Shown here: piece by piece, positions 56,499-64,000 of the stretch
Layout of the letters: each line of letters begins with the position of its first letter
Position numbering within the stretch: the first letter of the stretch is position 1
DNA from: Oribacterium sp. KHPX15
GTDB taxonomy: Bacteria; Bacillota; Clostridia; Lachnospirales; Lachnospiraceae
Length of the DNA: 64,000 bases
Assembly: GCF_900107835.1 (NCBI RefSeq)
Contig: NZ_FNRG01000002.1
Location: forward strand, 1-64,000
Direction of reading: 5' to 3'
Translations under genes and position numbers: made by a program
The notes under the pieces: generated by a model
Databases searched by the model: none
What the model saw: only the letters and a program-made list of their open reading frames with translations
What the model was told of the DNA's origin: nothing

Positions 56499-57295
56499 TG
56501 CTGGAAATCAGAAACATTAACAAAACCTTTAATCCCGGTACCATTAACGAAAAGAAGGCTCTCATCGATGTAAGCATTACCCTTAATGACGGGGATTTCT
56601 GTACAGTCATAGGCGGTAACGGCGCCGGAAAATCCACAATTATGAATGCTGTTGCCGGCGTATGGCCTCTGGATTCAGGCATGATACTTGTTGACGGAGT
56701 TGATGTATCAGGACTTTCAGAGTACCAGCGTGCTCCTTATTTCGGCAGAGTTTTCCAGGACCCTATGACAGGAACCGCAGGCGACATGCAGATCGATGAA
56801 AACATGGCCCTTGCCGCAAGAAGAGGTCAGAGGCGCACCCTCCGCTGGGGCGTTACCAAAAAAGAAAGAGAGCAGTATCAGGAGTACCTTAAGGATCTTG
56901 ATCTTGGACTTGAGGACAGGCTTACAGCAAAGGTAGGACTCCTCTCCGGTGGTCAGAGACAGGCTCTTACACTTATTATGGCCACCATGAAAAAGCCGAA
57001 GGTTCTGCTCCTGGACGAGCACACCGCGGCTCTGGATCCCAAGACTGCTTCAAAGGTTCTTGCAGCAACCGACAAGGTTGTAGAAGAACATCACCTTACA
57101 ACTCTTATGGTTACACACAACATGCGTGATGCCATAGCCCACGGTAACCGTCTCATAATGATGAACGAAGGCAGAGTTGCTCTTGATATTTCAGGTGAAG
57201 AGAAGAAAAAACTTACCGTTGAGGATCTCCTTCATAAGTTTGAAGAACTATCCGGCGGAAACTTTGCAAACGACAGAATGCTCCTGTCAAAATAA
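56498..57295 (+). CDS. ABC transporter ATP-binding protein (second trpXYZ-like system)
   Basis: A 265-residue ATPase very similar to that at 37665. It has Walker A GGNGAGKSTIMN (about 39-50), the Q-loop in RVFQDPMTGT, signature LLSGGQRQALTLIMA, Walker B VLLLDEHTAALDP and switch MVTHNM. It even shares the C-terminal FxNDRMLLSK ending. GTAAGGAGG lies just before the start. A terminator follows 11 bp after the stop. Confidence 0.9.
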   Translation: MLEIRNINKTFNPGTINEKKALIDVSITLNDGDFCTVIGGNGAGKSTIMNAVAGVWPLDSGMILVDGVDVSGLSEYQRAPYFGRVFQDPMTGTAGDMQIDENMALAARRGQRRTLRWGVTKKEREQYQEYLKDLDLGLEDRLTAKVGLLSGGQRQALTLIMATMKKPKVLLLDEHTAALDPKTASKVLAATDKVVEEHHLTTLMVTHNMRDAIAHGNRLIMMNEGRVALDISGEEKKKLTVEDLLHKFEELSGGNFANDRMLLSK

Positions 57296-57306
57296 CAAAA
57301 ACTCTC

Positions 57307-57336
57307 AGGCTGCAGTAAAACGCTGCAACCTTTTTT
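57307..57336 (+). terminator. terminator of the second trpXYZ-like operon
   Basis: AGGCTGCAG / CTGCAACCT with one mismatch, followed by TTTTT. Confidence 0.75.
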
Positions 57337-57345
57337 AATATATAA

Positions 57346-57405
57346 CCACCGGGGACGATTCTTGCCGGCCCTGTGTGTCAGAATAACTGTCAGTGAAGCA
57401 TGAAA
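57346..57405. repeat. half copies of two repeat families
   Basis: CCACCGGGGACGATTCTTGC is the left half of the hairpin family at 50261, without a right arm. It runs into CCCTGTGTGTCAG..., which resembles part of the 59-bp leader unit. The rest of the gap to 57582 shows nothing I can support besides an AT-rich region near 57530 that may hold the promoter. Confidence 0.45.
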
Positions 57406-57582
57406 GATTTTGTGGAGCTATCTATCATAGGAAGGCGCTTCTCAGACGATTCCCGCTATTTAAATCCAACATTAAACTTACACTCTCAATGCATAAATAC
57501 ATGTTCAGCAAAACTTCAGAATTATGCTAAAATATATATGATATAATACATCTCATGCCAATTTTCACAGGAGTATCAATAT

Positions 57583-59238
57583 ATGGGAAATCCAAAAATG
57601 AATTATGACAGAGAACATACAATGCTTTTTGTTTCGGCAGGAATTCTATGTGTACTGGTCATAGCCATTATCATAGCTCTTATAATGAAGGGACAGAAAT
57701 CCACACTTTCACAAGATACCGTAATGGCTGTAGAATCAGAGACTGCTGTGGAAGACATCGCCTCTGCCGGTGAAAGTCAGCCCGTAAAGTCAACTCTATC
57801 AGAAATTCAGGTATTCACCAAGGCCATCCAGATGGAGGCCATCAACAATTCAATTGCACAATATGCGGATCTCGGAATCGTAACCTGCGACAGCTATATC
57901 AATTTCCGCAGTGCCCCTGACCAGAATGACCTTACCAATATCATGGGCATGCTTGCCAATGGTTCTGCTGTTGACGTAGTGGAAGCAGCCCCCGAAAATG
58001 CTTCCGGCTGGATGCATATAAGATCCGGCGGTATGGACGGATATGTTGCTTCTGCCTATATAGTAACAGGAGAGGATGCAAAAACTCTTGCAGGAAGCCT
58101 TATTAAACCAAGAGCCACCGTTGTTACTGACAAACTGCGTATACGTTCAACTCCTGAAATAGCAGATGGAAACACCATCGGTTCTGCAGCAAAAGGAGAG
58201 AAGTACGAGGTTCTTGGGAGAGTAAATGAAGACTGGATCATGATTTCCTCGGACAATATCGATAATTTTGACATAGCCTATATGTCTGCGTCCCCTGAGA
58301 ATGTTTCCCTTGGTTTTGGTCTTGATGAAGCAAAGTCCCTGAATCTTAAGCAGAAGGTTCTCAACATGTATGATAATCTCGGTGTTTCACTGGCTTCCGA
58401 TTACATCAATGTGCGTTCCTCACCTGAAGAAAAAGGCATTGACAACATAATCGGAAAATTCCCGGGATACGGAGGCTGCAACATCCTCGGGGAAGAAAAC
58501 GGCTGGTATCATATAAAGTCAGGTTCCGTAGAAGGTTATGTTCGTGCAGACCTTCTTGCCACAGGCCAGACTGCCCAGGATCTTGCCGTGCAGAATGCTC
58601 ACGTTATGGCCATCATCAATACACAGTCACTTAATGTACGATCTCAGGCATCAACAGATTCCGAAGCCTGGACGCAGGTAACCAGCGGACAGCGCTATGA
58701 CGTAGTAAATCAGATGGATGGATGGGTAGAACTTGATCTCGGTGACGGTGATGACAGTGACTCATCACAGGGATCCTTCGTATCAACCCGTGACAACAAT
58801 GTTTCCGTAAGATACGCACTTCAGGAAGCCATCGAGTATTACCCTGCAGTAGAAGCTGCCAACGCTGCAGCAGCCTTCAGAAACAAGATCGTGAACTACG
58901 CCTGCCAGTTCGTCGGAAACCCTTACGTTTGGGGTGGAACCTCCCTCACACACGGAGCCGATTGCTCAGGCTTTGTACAGTCGGTTCTCAAAAATTTCGG
59001 AATATATGTACCAAGAGTATCCCGTGACCAGGCAGGAGCCGGCGTAAAAGTAAGCAGTGACAACATGAAACCCGGCGACCTCGTATTCTATGCAAACCGC
59101 AGCGGAACCATAAACCACGTCGGTATGTACATCGGAAACGGCCAGGTTGTAAACGCAGCCTCCCGCCGCTCCGGCATCCGCATCTACCGCTGGAACTACC
59201 GCACCCCGGTCGCAATACGAAACGTAATAGGCGATTAA
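57583..59238 (+). CDS. SH3-domain NlpC/P60 cell-wall hydrolase
   Basis: A 551-residue envelope protein. A membrane anchor or uncleaved signal lies at about 14-34. Several bacterial SH3 domains follow (about 95-160, 180-235, 265-330, 340-385), each with a xINxRSxPxxxxN or LxVRSQAS pattern that binds the wall. The C-terminal NlpC/P60 peptidase (about 430-551) has catalytic Cys in GADCSGFVQSV and His in NHVGMYIGNG. It cuts peptide links in peptidoglycan. The ribosome site (CAGGAG) lies 13 bp upstream. It is monocistronic with a strong terminator. Confidence 0.92.
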   Translation: MGNPKMNYDREHTMLFVSAGILCVLVIAIIIALIMKGQKSTLSQDTVMAVESETAVEDIASAGESQPVKSTLSEIQVFTKAIQMEAINNSIAQYADLGIVTCDSYINFRSAPDQNDLTNIMGMLANGSAVDVVEAAPENASGWMHIRSGGMDGYVASAYIVTGEDAKTLAGSLIKPRATVVTDKLRIRSTPEIADGNTIGSAAKGEKYEVLGRVNEDWIMISSDNIDNFDIAYMSASPENVSLGFGLDEAKSLNLKQKVLNMYDNLGVSLASDYINVRSSPEEKGIDNIIGKFPGYGGCNILGEENGWYHIKSGSVEGYVRADLLATGQTAQDLAVQNAHVMAIINTQSLNVRSQASTDSEAWTQVTSGQRYDVVNQMDGWVELDLGDGDDSDSSQGSFVSTRDNNVSVRYALQEAIEYYPAVEAANAAAAFRNKIVNYACQFVGNPYVWGGTSLTHGADCSGFVQSVLKNFGIYVPRVSRDQAGAGVKVSSDNMKPGDLVFYANRSGTINHVGMYIGNGQVVNAASRRSGIRIYRWNYRTPVAIRNVIGD

Positions 59239-59249
59239 TTCAAATCTAC

Positions 59250-59284
59250 AAAAAGGGTAGCACCTCGGTGCTACCCTTTTTTAC
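59250..59284 (+). terminator. terminator of the NlpC/P60 gene
   Basis: AAAAGGGTAGCACC TCG GTGCTACCCTTTT followed by Ts; symmetrical A/T ends suit both directions. Confidence 0.9.
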
Positions 59285-59313
59285 TTCTTGATTCAGTTAT
59301 ATATTAAGCCAAA

Positions 59314-59510
59314 ACGTGAGAGAAACCGAAGCGGTGGGTGCCAAGGCTTGCGAGACCTATCAGCGTTTCGTAAGAAATGCTGATGCCCCCAGGCGGCGAG
59401 GCTGTTTCGGCGTAAGCCGAAATCAAACGAAAATGCCTGCGCGTAGCGCATTTAAATGGCATTTTCTCCTTGTATCGAGTGGGCCGGCGCCCGCCGCTTC
59501 GGTTTCTCGT
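59314..59510. repeat. long palindromic element with conserved internal loops, copy 5
   Basis: Outer arms GAGAAACCGAAGCGGTGGGTGC / GCGCCCGCCGCTTCGGTTTC match those of the copy at 53951 after allowing for one base change. The asymmetric pair GGCTTGCGAG / TCGAGTGGGCCGG is kept. The inside is different. It has three small hairpins: CAGCGTTTCGTAAGAAATGCTG-type, TTTCGGCGTAAGCCGAAA and TGCGCGTAGCGCA. It lies between convergent genes. Confidence 0.8.
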
Positions 59511-59519
59511 CCCATTTCA

Positions 59520-60836
59520 CTACATAAGCGCATTCCTGAACTCAAGCCCATTAAAGTTGTAGTAGTGCGTCGGCCTACCCTGTCTTACGGACCTGTCATG
59601 CTCACCATTCTCACTCAGACTGATGATGTGAAGATCCAGAAGCTTCGCCAAAATACGACTTGCAGATCTGGGAGTTATCCCAAGAATGGAAGATAACTCA
59701 TGTGAACTGATAATCTGCCTCTCATCCTGCTCAAACATACTGATGAGCTTAAGGATATTCGTTTCGTTGATACCATTATCCCTGGCAAAATTTAGCGCCT
59801 TTTCATTGGAATAATTATACATAAGCTGAGTATCCGAACTCAAAGGTCCCGTTACTTTACCTTCCTCACCAACAAAAAATGCATCGTTTCTGCCATATCT
59901 GTTGGCCTCCATCAAAGCATGTTCGGAAAAATATCTTGAACGCTCCTTTGACGAGCTGACACCGGCACCTATTCTGAAAGCAAATCCAAGCTCCTTCTTC
60001 ATTTTTAGAAGAATAGGGCGGAGCTTCTCAACTTCAAATGTCCCTGCCTCCATCTGTGCATGAATCTCAAACTGATTAAATCCCTGAGTAATGCTGAAAT
60101 GTATGTGATTCTCCTTACGGTGATCAACAAGCATCTTATACAAGGTAGCCTCACGGTATTCCTGTTCCTCCTGGTCTATATCCTCACCAAAAGGTAAACG
60201 GATAAGAATGCTTAACTCATCCTTCTGATCAAACTGATTAAGCTTTAACTCCTTAAGTGCCGTTCTAATGGACTTGACTATCATATCCTCCGAAGGAAAA
60301 ACAGCAACATAAGGAATGTGAAGTTCATCCAGTCTTTTAAGATTATTGATGGAACGGGAGAGTATATAATCTATCTTGCCATCGTCCCAAAGTTTTTTGG
60401 CATAAGCTGTAAGATGCTTATAATCATAATGAGTATCTTCATAAAAAAATGGGCATTCATCTTTTTTTATATATTGACTCACTCCCATATAATTATTTGT
60501 AGGAGTCAGGAAATCACAATAAATCCTGTTTAATTTAGTTCCGGGATGCTCATTTTTGAACTGAAGAAGTATCGATAATACATCTATAGGCTCGTAAGCT
60601 GTAAAAGTACAGGGTATTCTTATGTCCGGGAATTTATTTTTTATATAATGATAACCAAGCTCTCCGGAGAAAAATATTACGTCGCATTTTCCTTTACAGT
60701 CCTGATATATTTCATCTATATCAGTAAGCTTCTTATATATATACTTGAAAAACTGACATCCAAAATCATGTTCTGAAATAACCTTGTCCACAGGTTCCAG
60801 TGAATGATCCGGACTGACTATAGCAACATTGATCAT
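59520..60836 (-). CDS. transcriptional regulator-like protein with C-terminal winged helix
   Basis: A 438-residue protein. The N-terminal 200 residues look like a sensor of the PrpR_N or receiver-like alpha/beta type (MINVAIVSPDHS, KCDVIFFSGELGYHYIK, CTFTAYEP). A middle domain (about 215-350) has a GGDEF-like strand pattern without the GGDEF motif (FAFRIGAGVSSSKERSRYFSEHALMEA), as in CdaR-type regulators. The C-terminal helix-turn-helix is SSHELSSILGITPRSASRILAKLLDL (about 382-407). Targets and ligand unknown. The start at 60836 follows AGGAG; a farther ATG at 60884 lacks one. Confidence 0.65.
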   Translation of the reverse strand: MINVAIVSPDHSLEPVDKVISEHDFGCQFFKYIYKKLTDIDEIYQDCKGKCDVIFFSGELGYHYIKNKFPDIRIPCTFTAYEPIDVLSILLQFKNEHPGTKLNRIYCDFLTPTNNYMGVSQYIKKDECPFFYEDTHYDYKHLTAYAKKLWDDGKIDYILSRSINNLKRLDELHIPYVAVFPSEDMIVKSIRTALKELKLNQFDQKDELSILIRLPFGEDIDQEEQEYREATLYKMLVDHRKENHIHFSITQGFNQFEIHAQMEAGTFEVEKLRPILLKMKKELGFAFRIGAGVSSSKERSRYFSEHALMEANRYGRNDAFFVGEEGKVTGPLSSDTQLMYNYSNEKALNFARDNGINETNILKLISMFEQDERQIISSHELSSILGITPRSASRILAKLLDLHIISLSENGEHDRSVRQGRPTHYYNFNGLEFRNALM

Positions 60837-61005
60837 GATATTACTCCTGTATTTTGAGACTTGTATTTTTATGTCTTTAAACATAGGGTATCACCGAGTG
60901 TTTTTAAAGTCAAACAAAACATATTTTTTACAGGCAAAAACCGCCTTATTTCAATGCTTAGGAAAGAACTGTCATGAACAAATCAGAACATAAGTTTTAA
61001 GGATA

Positions 61006-61034
61006 TGGATTTTATTCATCAGATGGTCTATAAT
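61006..61034 (+). promoter_or_regulatory. possible ftsK promoter
   Basis: TGGATT (61006-61011), 17-bp spacer, TATAAT (61029-61034), about 38 bp before the start. The -35 is poor. Confidence 0.4.
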
Positions 61035-61072
61035 GTAGTAGTTATGTTTTGCATTTATTAAGGTGGGGTAAA

Positions 61073-64000
61073 ATGGGTAGACCAAAAGGCAGTAAAAATA
61101 AAGCAAAAAAAAGAACGACAACAAGCAGTCGTTCAAAGAAAACTACATATGACGCACCGATGATGAGTGACGAAGTCGCCATTATCATTACATTTGCAAT
61201 ATCAGCATTTCTGTTTTTATCCAATTTAGGACTTTGTGGACCTATAGGAGCTTTCCTAAGAGGTGTTCAGCTTGGTCTCTTTGGAATTGTCGGATTTATT
61301 TTTCCTATAGTTTTAAGCTTTGTGGTGGTTTTTATACTCTCCAATCTGGATAATCCTTATGCCACATTCCGGATGACAACAGCTCTTTTCATGCTTATAT
61401 TTATATCGGCTTTTCTGCAGCTTGCCTTCGGGGAAGTTGCTCAAATGGGACTTGCAGATTTTTATAAACTGGGTGCCGAAAAGGGCACCGGAGGAGGAGC
61501 CATAGGCGGTGCTCTCGCCATGGTTCTTTATTCTGTGACAGGAAAGGTTGGAGCTATACTCATTCTTCTTGTGGCTTGTTTCATTTGTCTTATTTATATT
61601 ACCGGTAAACCACTTGCAAGGATACTTGCAGAGGGATCAGGAAAAGCTGCTATTATGGCAAGAGACAGAGCAAAAGAAAACTGGAACGATGTTGCAACCT
61701 CTGCCCGCATTCGGAGAGAAGAAAGACGACTTGCAAGGGAAGCACAGCAGCGTGAGCTTGCGCAGAAGCGTATAGACTTTGCCCTTACGGGAACAGATGA
61801 TTCGCCTGCCGTAGCCTTAGGATCCCCGACAAACGTAATAAACCATACAGGTATGCAGGTTGAAGAACCTTTGGCATTGGCTTCAAACAATGCTGCTCCT
61901 GTGCATAATTACGATTTTGACATAGCACCTTCACGAGATGCCAATCATGTATCAGAACCGGATCTTTATGCCGAACCTTTTGCAGAGGTAGATGCCGCAC
62001 TTGATGCAGCTTTCGAGCGTCATGCAAAACCGGAAAGCAAAGCTTCGTCTCTTTCCTCTCAGGGCACAGACGCCGGAACATCTTCATATAGAGACAATCT
62101 GTTTAACGATGTACGGGTTCCACACAGTGCCGTTGAACCTTCTACAGGCATAGAAGTCACAGAAGTTACTGATGAGCTTTATGATGAAAGCTCATCCTTT
62201 GCCCGGGATACAAATGATTATTCTCAGTTTTCCGACATTGATAATACAGCTGAAGCCGCATATGAAGATAATGTCTCAGAAAATGATATTTCATCCTTTG
62301 ACAATATGGACGAAAAAGATCCTCAGGAGAATTTCCTTGATGACGACGGCATCTCCATGTCATCTGACGGTAAAGCCACTATTTCAAGAGGCGACATGGA
62401 ACAGGGCAGAAGACGTATCGTCACCTCAAACGGTCAGATAATAGATGCTGATGTTGAGCCTGTATCCAAAAAGATAGAGACTCAGCTTGAAAGAGAGAAA
62501 CGTGAAAACACTCCTACTGCTCTTGACAACGCAAAAGTAGAGCAGGAGATCAAAAAGAAAAAGCCTCCGAAGCCTTATATCATCCCACCACTCAGCCTTT
62601 TGAAGAGCGGTGGTGCACAGGACTCCGACTCAAGGGAAGAAATCCGTCAGAACGCAGTAGTTCTTCAGGAGACTTTGAAAAGCTTTGGTATCAATGTAAA
62701 GATCACCAATATTTCAGTGGGACCGGCTGTAACTCGTTACGAGCTTCAGCCTGAGATCGGTGTCAAGGTTTCAAAGATCGTTTCCCTCACCAATGATATC
62801 AAGATGGCACTTGCAGCAGTTGACATCCGTATAGAAGCTCCTATCCCCGGAAAATCCGCAGTTGGAATCGAGGTTCCGAACAAACATAGTTCCATGGTTT
62901 ATCTGGGAGATGTTTTCAGGAGCCAGGAGTTCATGGATGCAAAGTCAAGGATAGCCTTCGGTGTTGGTAAAGACATTGCCGGAAAGACCATTGTCACCGA
63001 TATAGCAAAGATGCCTCACCTCCTGATCGCAGGATCCACAGGTTCGGGAAAATCGGTTTGTATCAACACCCTCATTATGTCCATGCTTTTTAAGTACAAG
63101 CCTGAAGAGCTTCGGATGATCATGGTAGACCCCAAGGTGGTTGAGTTAAGTGTATACAACGGCATCCCTCACCTCCTTATTCCTGTAGTCACTGACCCTA
63201 AAAAGGCTGCAGCTGCCCTTAACTGGGCCGTAGCCGAAATGACTGACAGATATAAGAAGTTTGCGGAAAGCGGATCAAGAGACCTTAAGGGCTACAACGA
63301 GAAAATCGAAAGAGTCATTAATGACCCTGAGGTTCCAGAGGATCAGAAGCCCGAAAAGCTGCCTCAGATTGTAATCATCATCGACGAGCTTGCCGACCTT
63401 ATGATGGTATCAAGTCAGGAGGTGGAAGATTCCATCTGTCGTATAGCACAGCTTGCCCGTGCAGCCGGAATGCATCTGGTTATCGCTACCCAGCGTCCTA
63501 CAGTAGATGTCATCACCGGTCTTATCAAGGCCAATGTTCCTAGCCGTATAGCTTTTGCAGTTTCTTCCGGAACCGATTCCCGTACCATCATTGATATGAA
63601 TGGTGCCGAAAAGCTTCTCGGAAAGGGAGATATGCTGTTCTTCCCTCAGGGCATCCCCAAGCCGGTTCGTGTTCAGGGTGCCTTTGTGTCCGACCAGGAA
63701 GTCGGGGCCGTTACGGATTTCATCAAAAAGACTATGGGTGACATACAATACAGCGAAGACATTCAGGCTCAGGTACAGTCAGGAGGCGGTGCTGCCGGTG
63801 CCGGCAGTTCCCAGAGTGACCTGGATGATCTTTTCTTTGAAGCCGGTCAGCTCATTATCGAATCCGAGAAAGCATCCATCGGTATGCTTCAGCGGAAATT
63901 CCGTATAGGCTTTAACCGTGCTGCAAGAATCATGGATCAGCTGGCAGAGGCCAATGTGGTTGGGCCTGAGGAAGGCACAAAACCCAGAAAGATTCTTATG
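61073..64000 (+). CDS. FtsK/SpoIIIE DNA translocase (runs off the right edge)
   Basis: 976 codons are present and the frame is open to the last base, so only the extreme C-terminus is missing. A basic tip [10 protein letters not shown] is followed by about four membrane spans (about 34-190). A long acidic linker (about 220-470) comes next. The motor has Walker [18 protein letters not shown] (about 650-666), [10 protein letters not shown], Walker [14 protein letters not shown] (about 765-777) and [12 protein letters not shown]. The C-terminal winged-helix gamma domain starts near 915 ([25 protein letters not shown]) and reads KOPS-like polar DNA sequences. It pumps chromosome DNA at division or into the forespore. 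AAGGTGGGG precedes the start. Confidence 0.93.
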   Translation, partial: MGRPKGSKNKAKKRTTTSSRSKKTTYDAPMMSDEVAIIITFAISAFLFLSNLGLCGPIGAFLRGVQLGLFGIVGFIFPIVLSFVVVFILSNLDNPYATFRMTTALFMLIFISAFLQLAFGEVAQMGLADFYKLGAEKGTGGGAIGGALAMVLYSVTGKVGAILILLVACFICLIYITGKPLARILAEGSGKAAIMARDRAKENWNDVATSARIRREERRLAREAQQRELAQKRIDFALTGTDDSPAVALGSPTNVINHTGMQVEEPLALASNNAAPVHNYDFDIAPSRDANHVSEPDLYAEPFAEVDAALDAAFERHAKPESKASSLSSQGTDAGTSSYRDNLFNDVRVPHSAVEPSTGIEVTEVTDELYDESSSFARDTNDYSQFSDIDNTAEAAYEDNVSENDISSFDNMDEKDPQENFLDDDGISMSSDGKATISRGDMEQGRRRIVTSNGQIIDADVEPVSKKIETQLEREKRENTPTALDNAKVEQEIKKKKPPKPYIIPPLSLLKSGGAQDSDSREEIRQNAVVLQETLKSFGINVKITNISVGPAVTRYELQPEIGVKVSKIVSLTNDIKMALAAVDIRIEAPIPGKSAVGIEVPNKHSSMVYLGDVFRSQEFMDAKSRIAFGVGKDIAGKTIVTDIAKMPHLLIAGSTGSGKSVCINTLIMSMLFKYKPEELRMIMVDPKVVELSVYNGIPHLLIPVVTDPKKAAAALNWAVAEMTDRYKKFAESGSRDLKGYNEKIERVINDPEVPEDQKPEKLPQIVIIIDELADLMMVSSQEVEDSICRIAQLARAAGMHLVIATQRPTVDVITGLIKANVPSRIAFAVSSGTDSRTIIDMNGAEKLLGKGDMLFFPQGIPKPVRVQGAFVSDQEVGAVTDFIKKTMGDIQYSEDIQAQVQSGGGAAGAGSSQSDLDDLFFEAGQLIIESEKASIGMLQRKFRIGFNRAARIMDQLAEANVVGPEEGTKPRKILM

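Noticed and set aside
59316-59696. 126-residue ORF on the plus strand
   Set aside because: It covers a palindromic element and the antisense of the regulator gene.

Overview
The window reads as a chromosomal segment of an anaerobic Firmicute of the Lachnospiraceae, probably Butyrivibrio-like. This is inferred from gene content and order (dgt-dnaG-trmK-nif3 cluster, NHLP-type peptide exporters, UxaC with a LacI regulator and PfkB kinase, COG2984-type ABC transporters with a tryptophan T-box, SpoIIIE/FtsK), strong purine-rich ribosome binding sites and moderate GC. No comparison was run, so the genus is a guess.

Layout. 1-0.6 kb: end of an IS1634/IS4-like transposase and a tRNA-Pro. 0.7-13 kb: sulfur and branched-chain amino acid metabolism (metY, ilvC, ilvB, ilvN, ilvA, a second ilvB/ilvN pair, ridA). 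It also holds a purine-riboswitch-controlled FAD protein and an AAA ATPase. The ilvB leader carries a short Ile/Leu/Val-rich ORF followed by a terminator, which looks like a ribosome-mediated attenuator. 13-19.5 kb: dgt, dnaG, trmK, nif3 and a TGS-domain nucleoside kinase; rpoD is missing from its usual place after dnaG. 19.8-20.1 kb: RNase P RNA.

20.2-30.3 kb is the most distinctive part. A peptide/protein export locus contains a short HlyD-like adaptor, a C39-peptidase ABC exporter, a second ABC exporter and three double-glycine-leader cargo proteins. It also has a LytTR-domain regulator with a DUF3021 membrane partner, a DUF3592 protein and a lipoprotein. Four promoters carry the same pair of direct repeats (CCGAATAGACATKAAA type) with a 21-bp period. 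In all four the second repeat starts exactly 41 bp before the -10 box, and a TTGT -35 sits 17 bp from the -10. This looks like one LytTR regulon. Two cargo proteins resemble a small IF-1/S1-like OB barrel and the third has a zinc-ribbon pattern.

30.6-34.5 kb: hexuronate catabolism (uxaC, lacI-type regulator, PfkB sugar kinase) around a LacI-type operator. 34.6-38.5 kb: tandem hairpins, a Trp-specific T-box and a trpXYZ-like transporter. 38.7-51.2 kb: KamA-like radical SAM protein, cytidylate-kinase-like protein, aroA, two tRNA-Glu, pgeF, RluA-type synthase, a DUF5131/DUF4186 fusion, dicarboxylate symporter, asnA, Nudix, RNase H and HAD genes. 51.3-54 kb: a CIRCE-like operator in front of a His-rich CobW GTPase and a CobW-DUF1980 fusion. 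54.2-57.3 kb: a second trpXYZ-like transporter. 57.5-64 kb: SH3-NlpC/P60 hydrolase, a transcriptional regulator and ftsK/spoIIIE running off the right edge.

Intergenic spaces hold several repeat families. The best is a long palindrome whose stems change together while two asymmetric internal loops stay constant (five copies). Others are a 59-bp leader unit placed just upstream of start codons, a 60-bp hairpin in two copies, and CCACCGGGGACG hairpins. All calls are from reading the sequence; no searches were possible.
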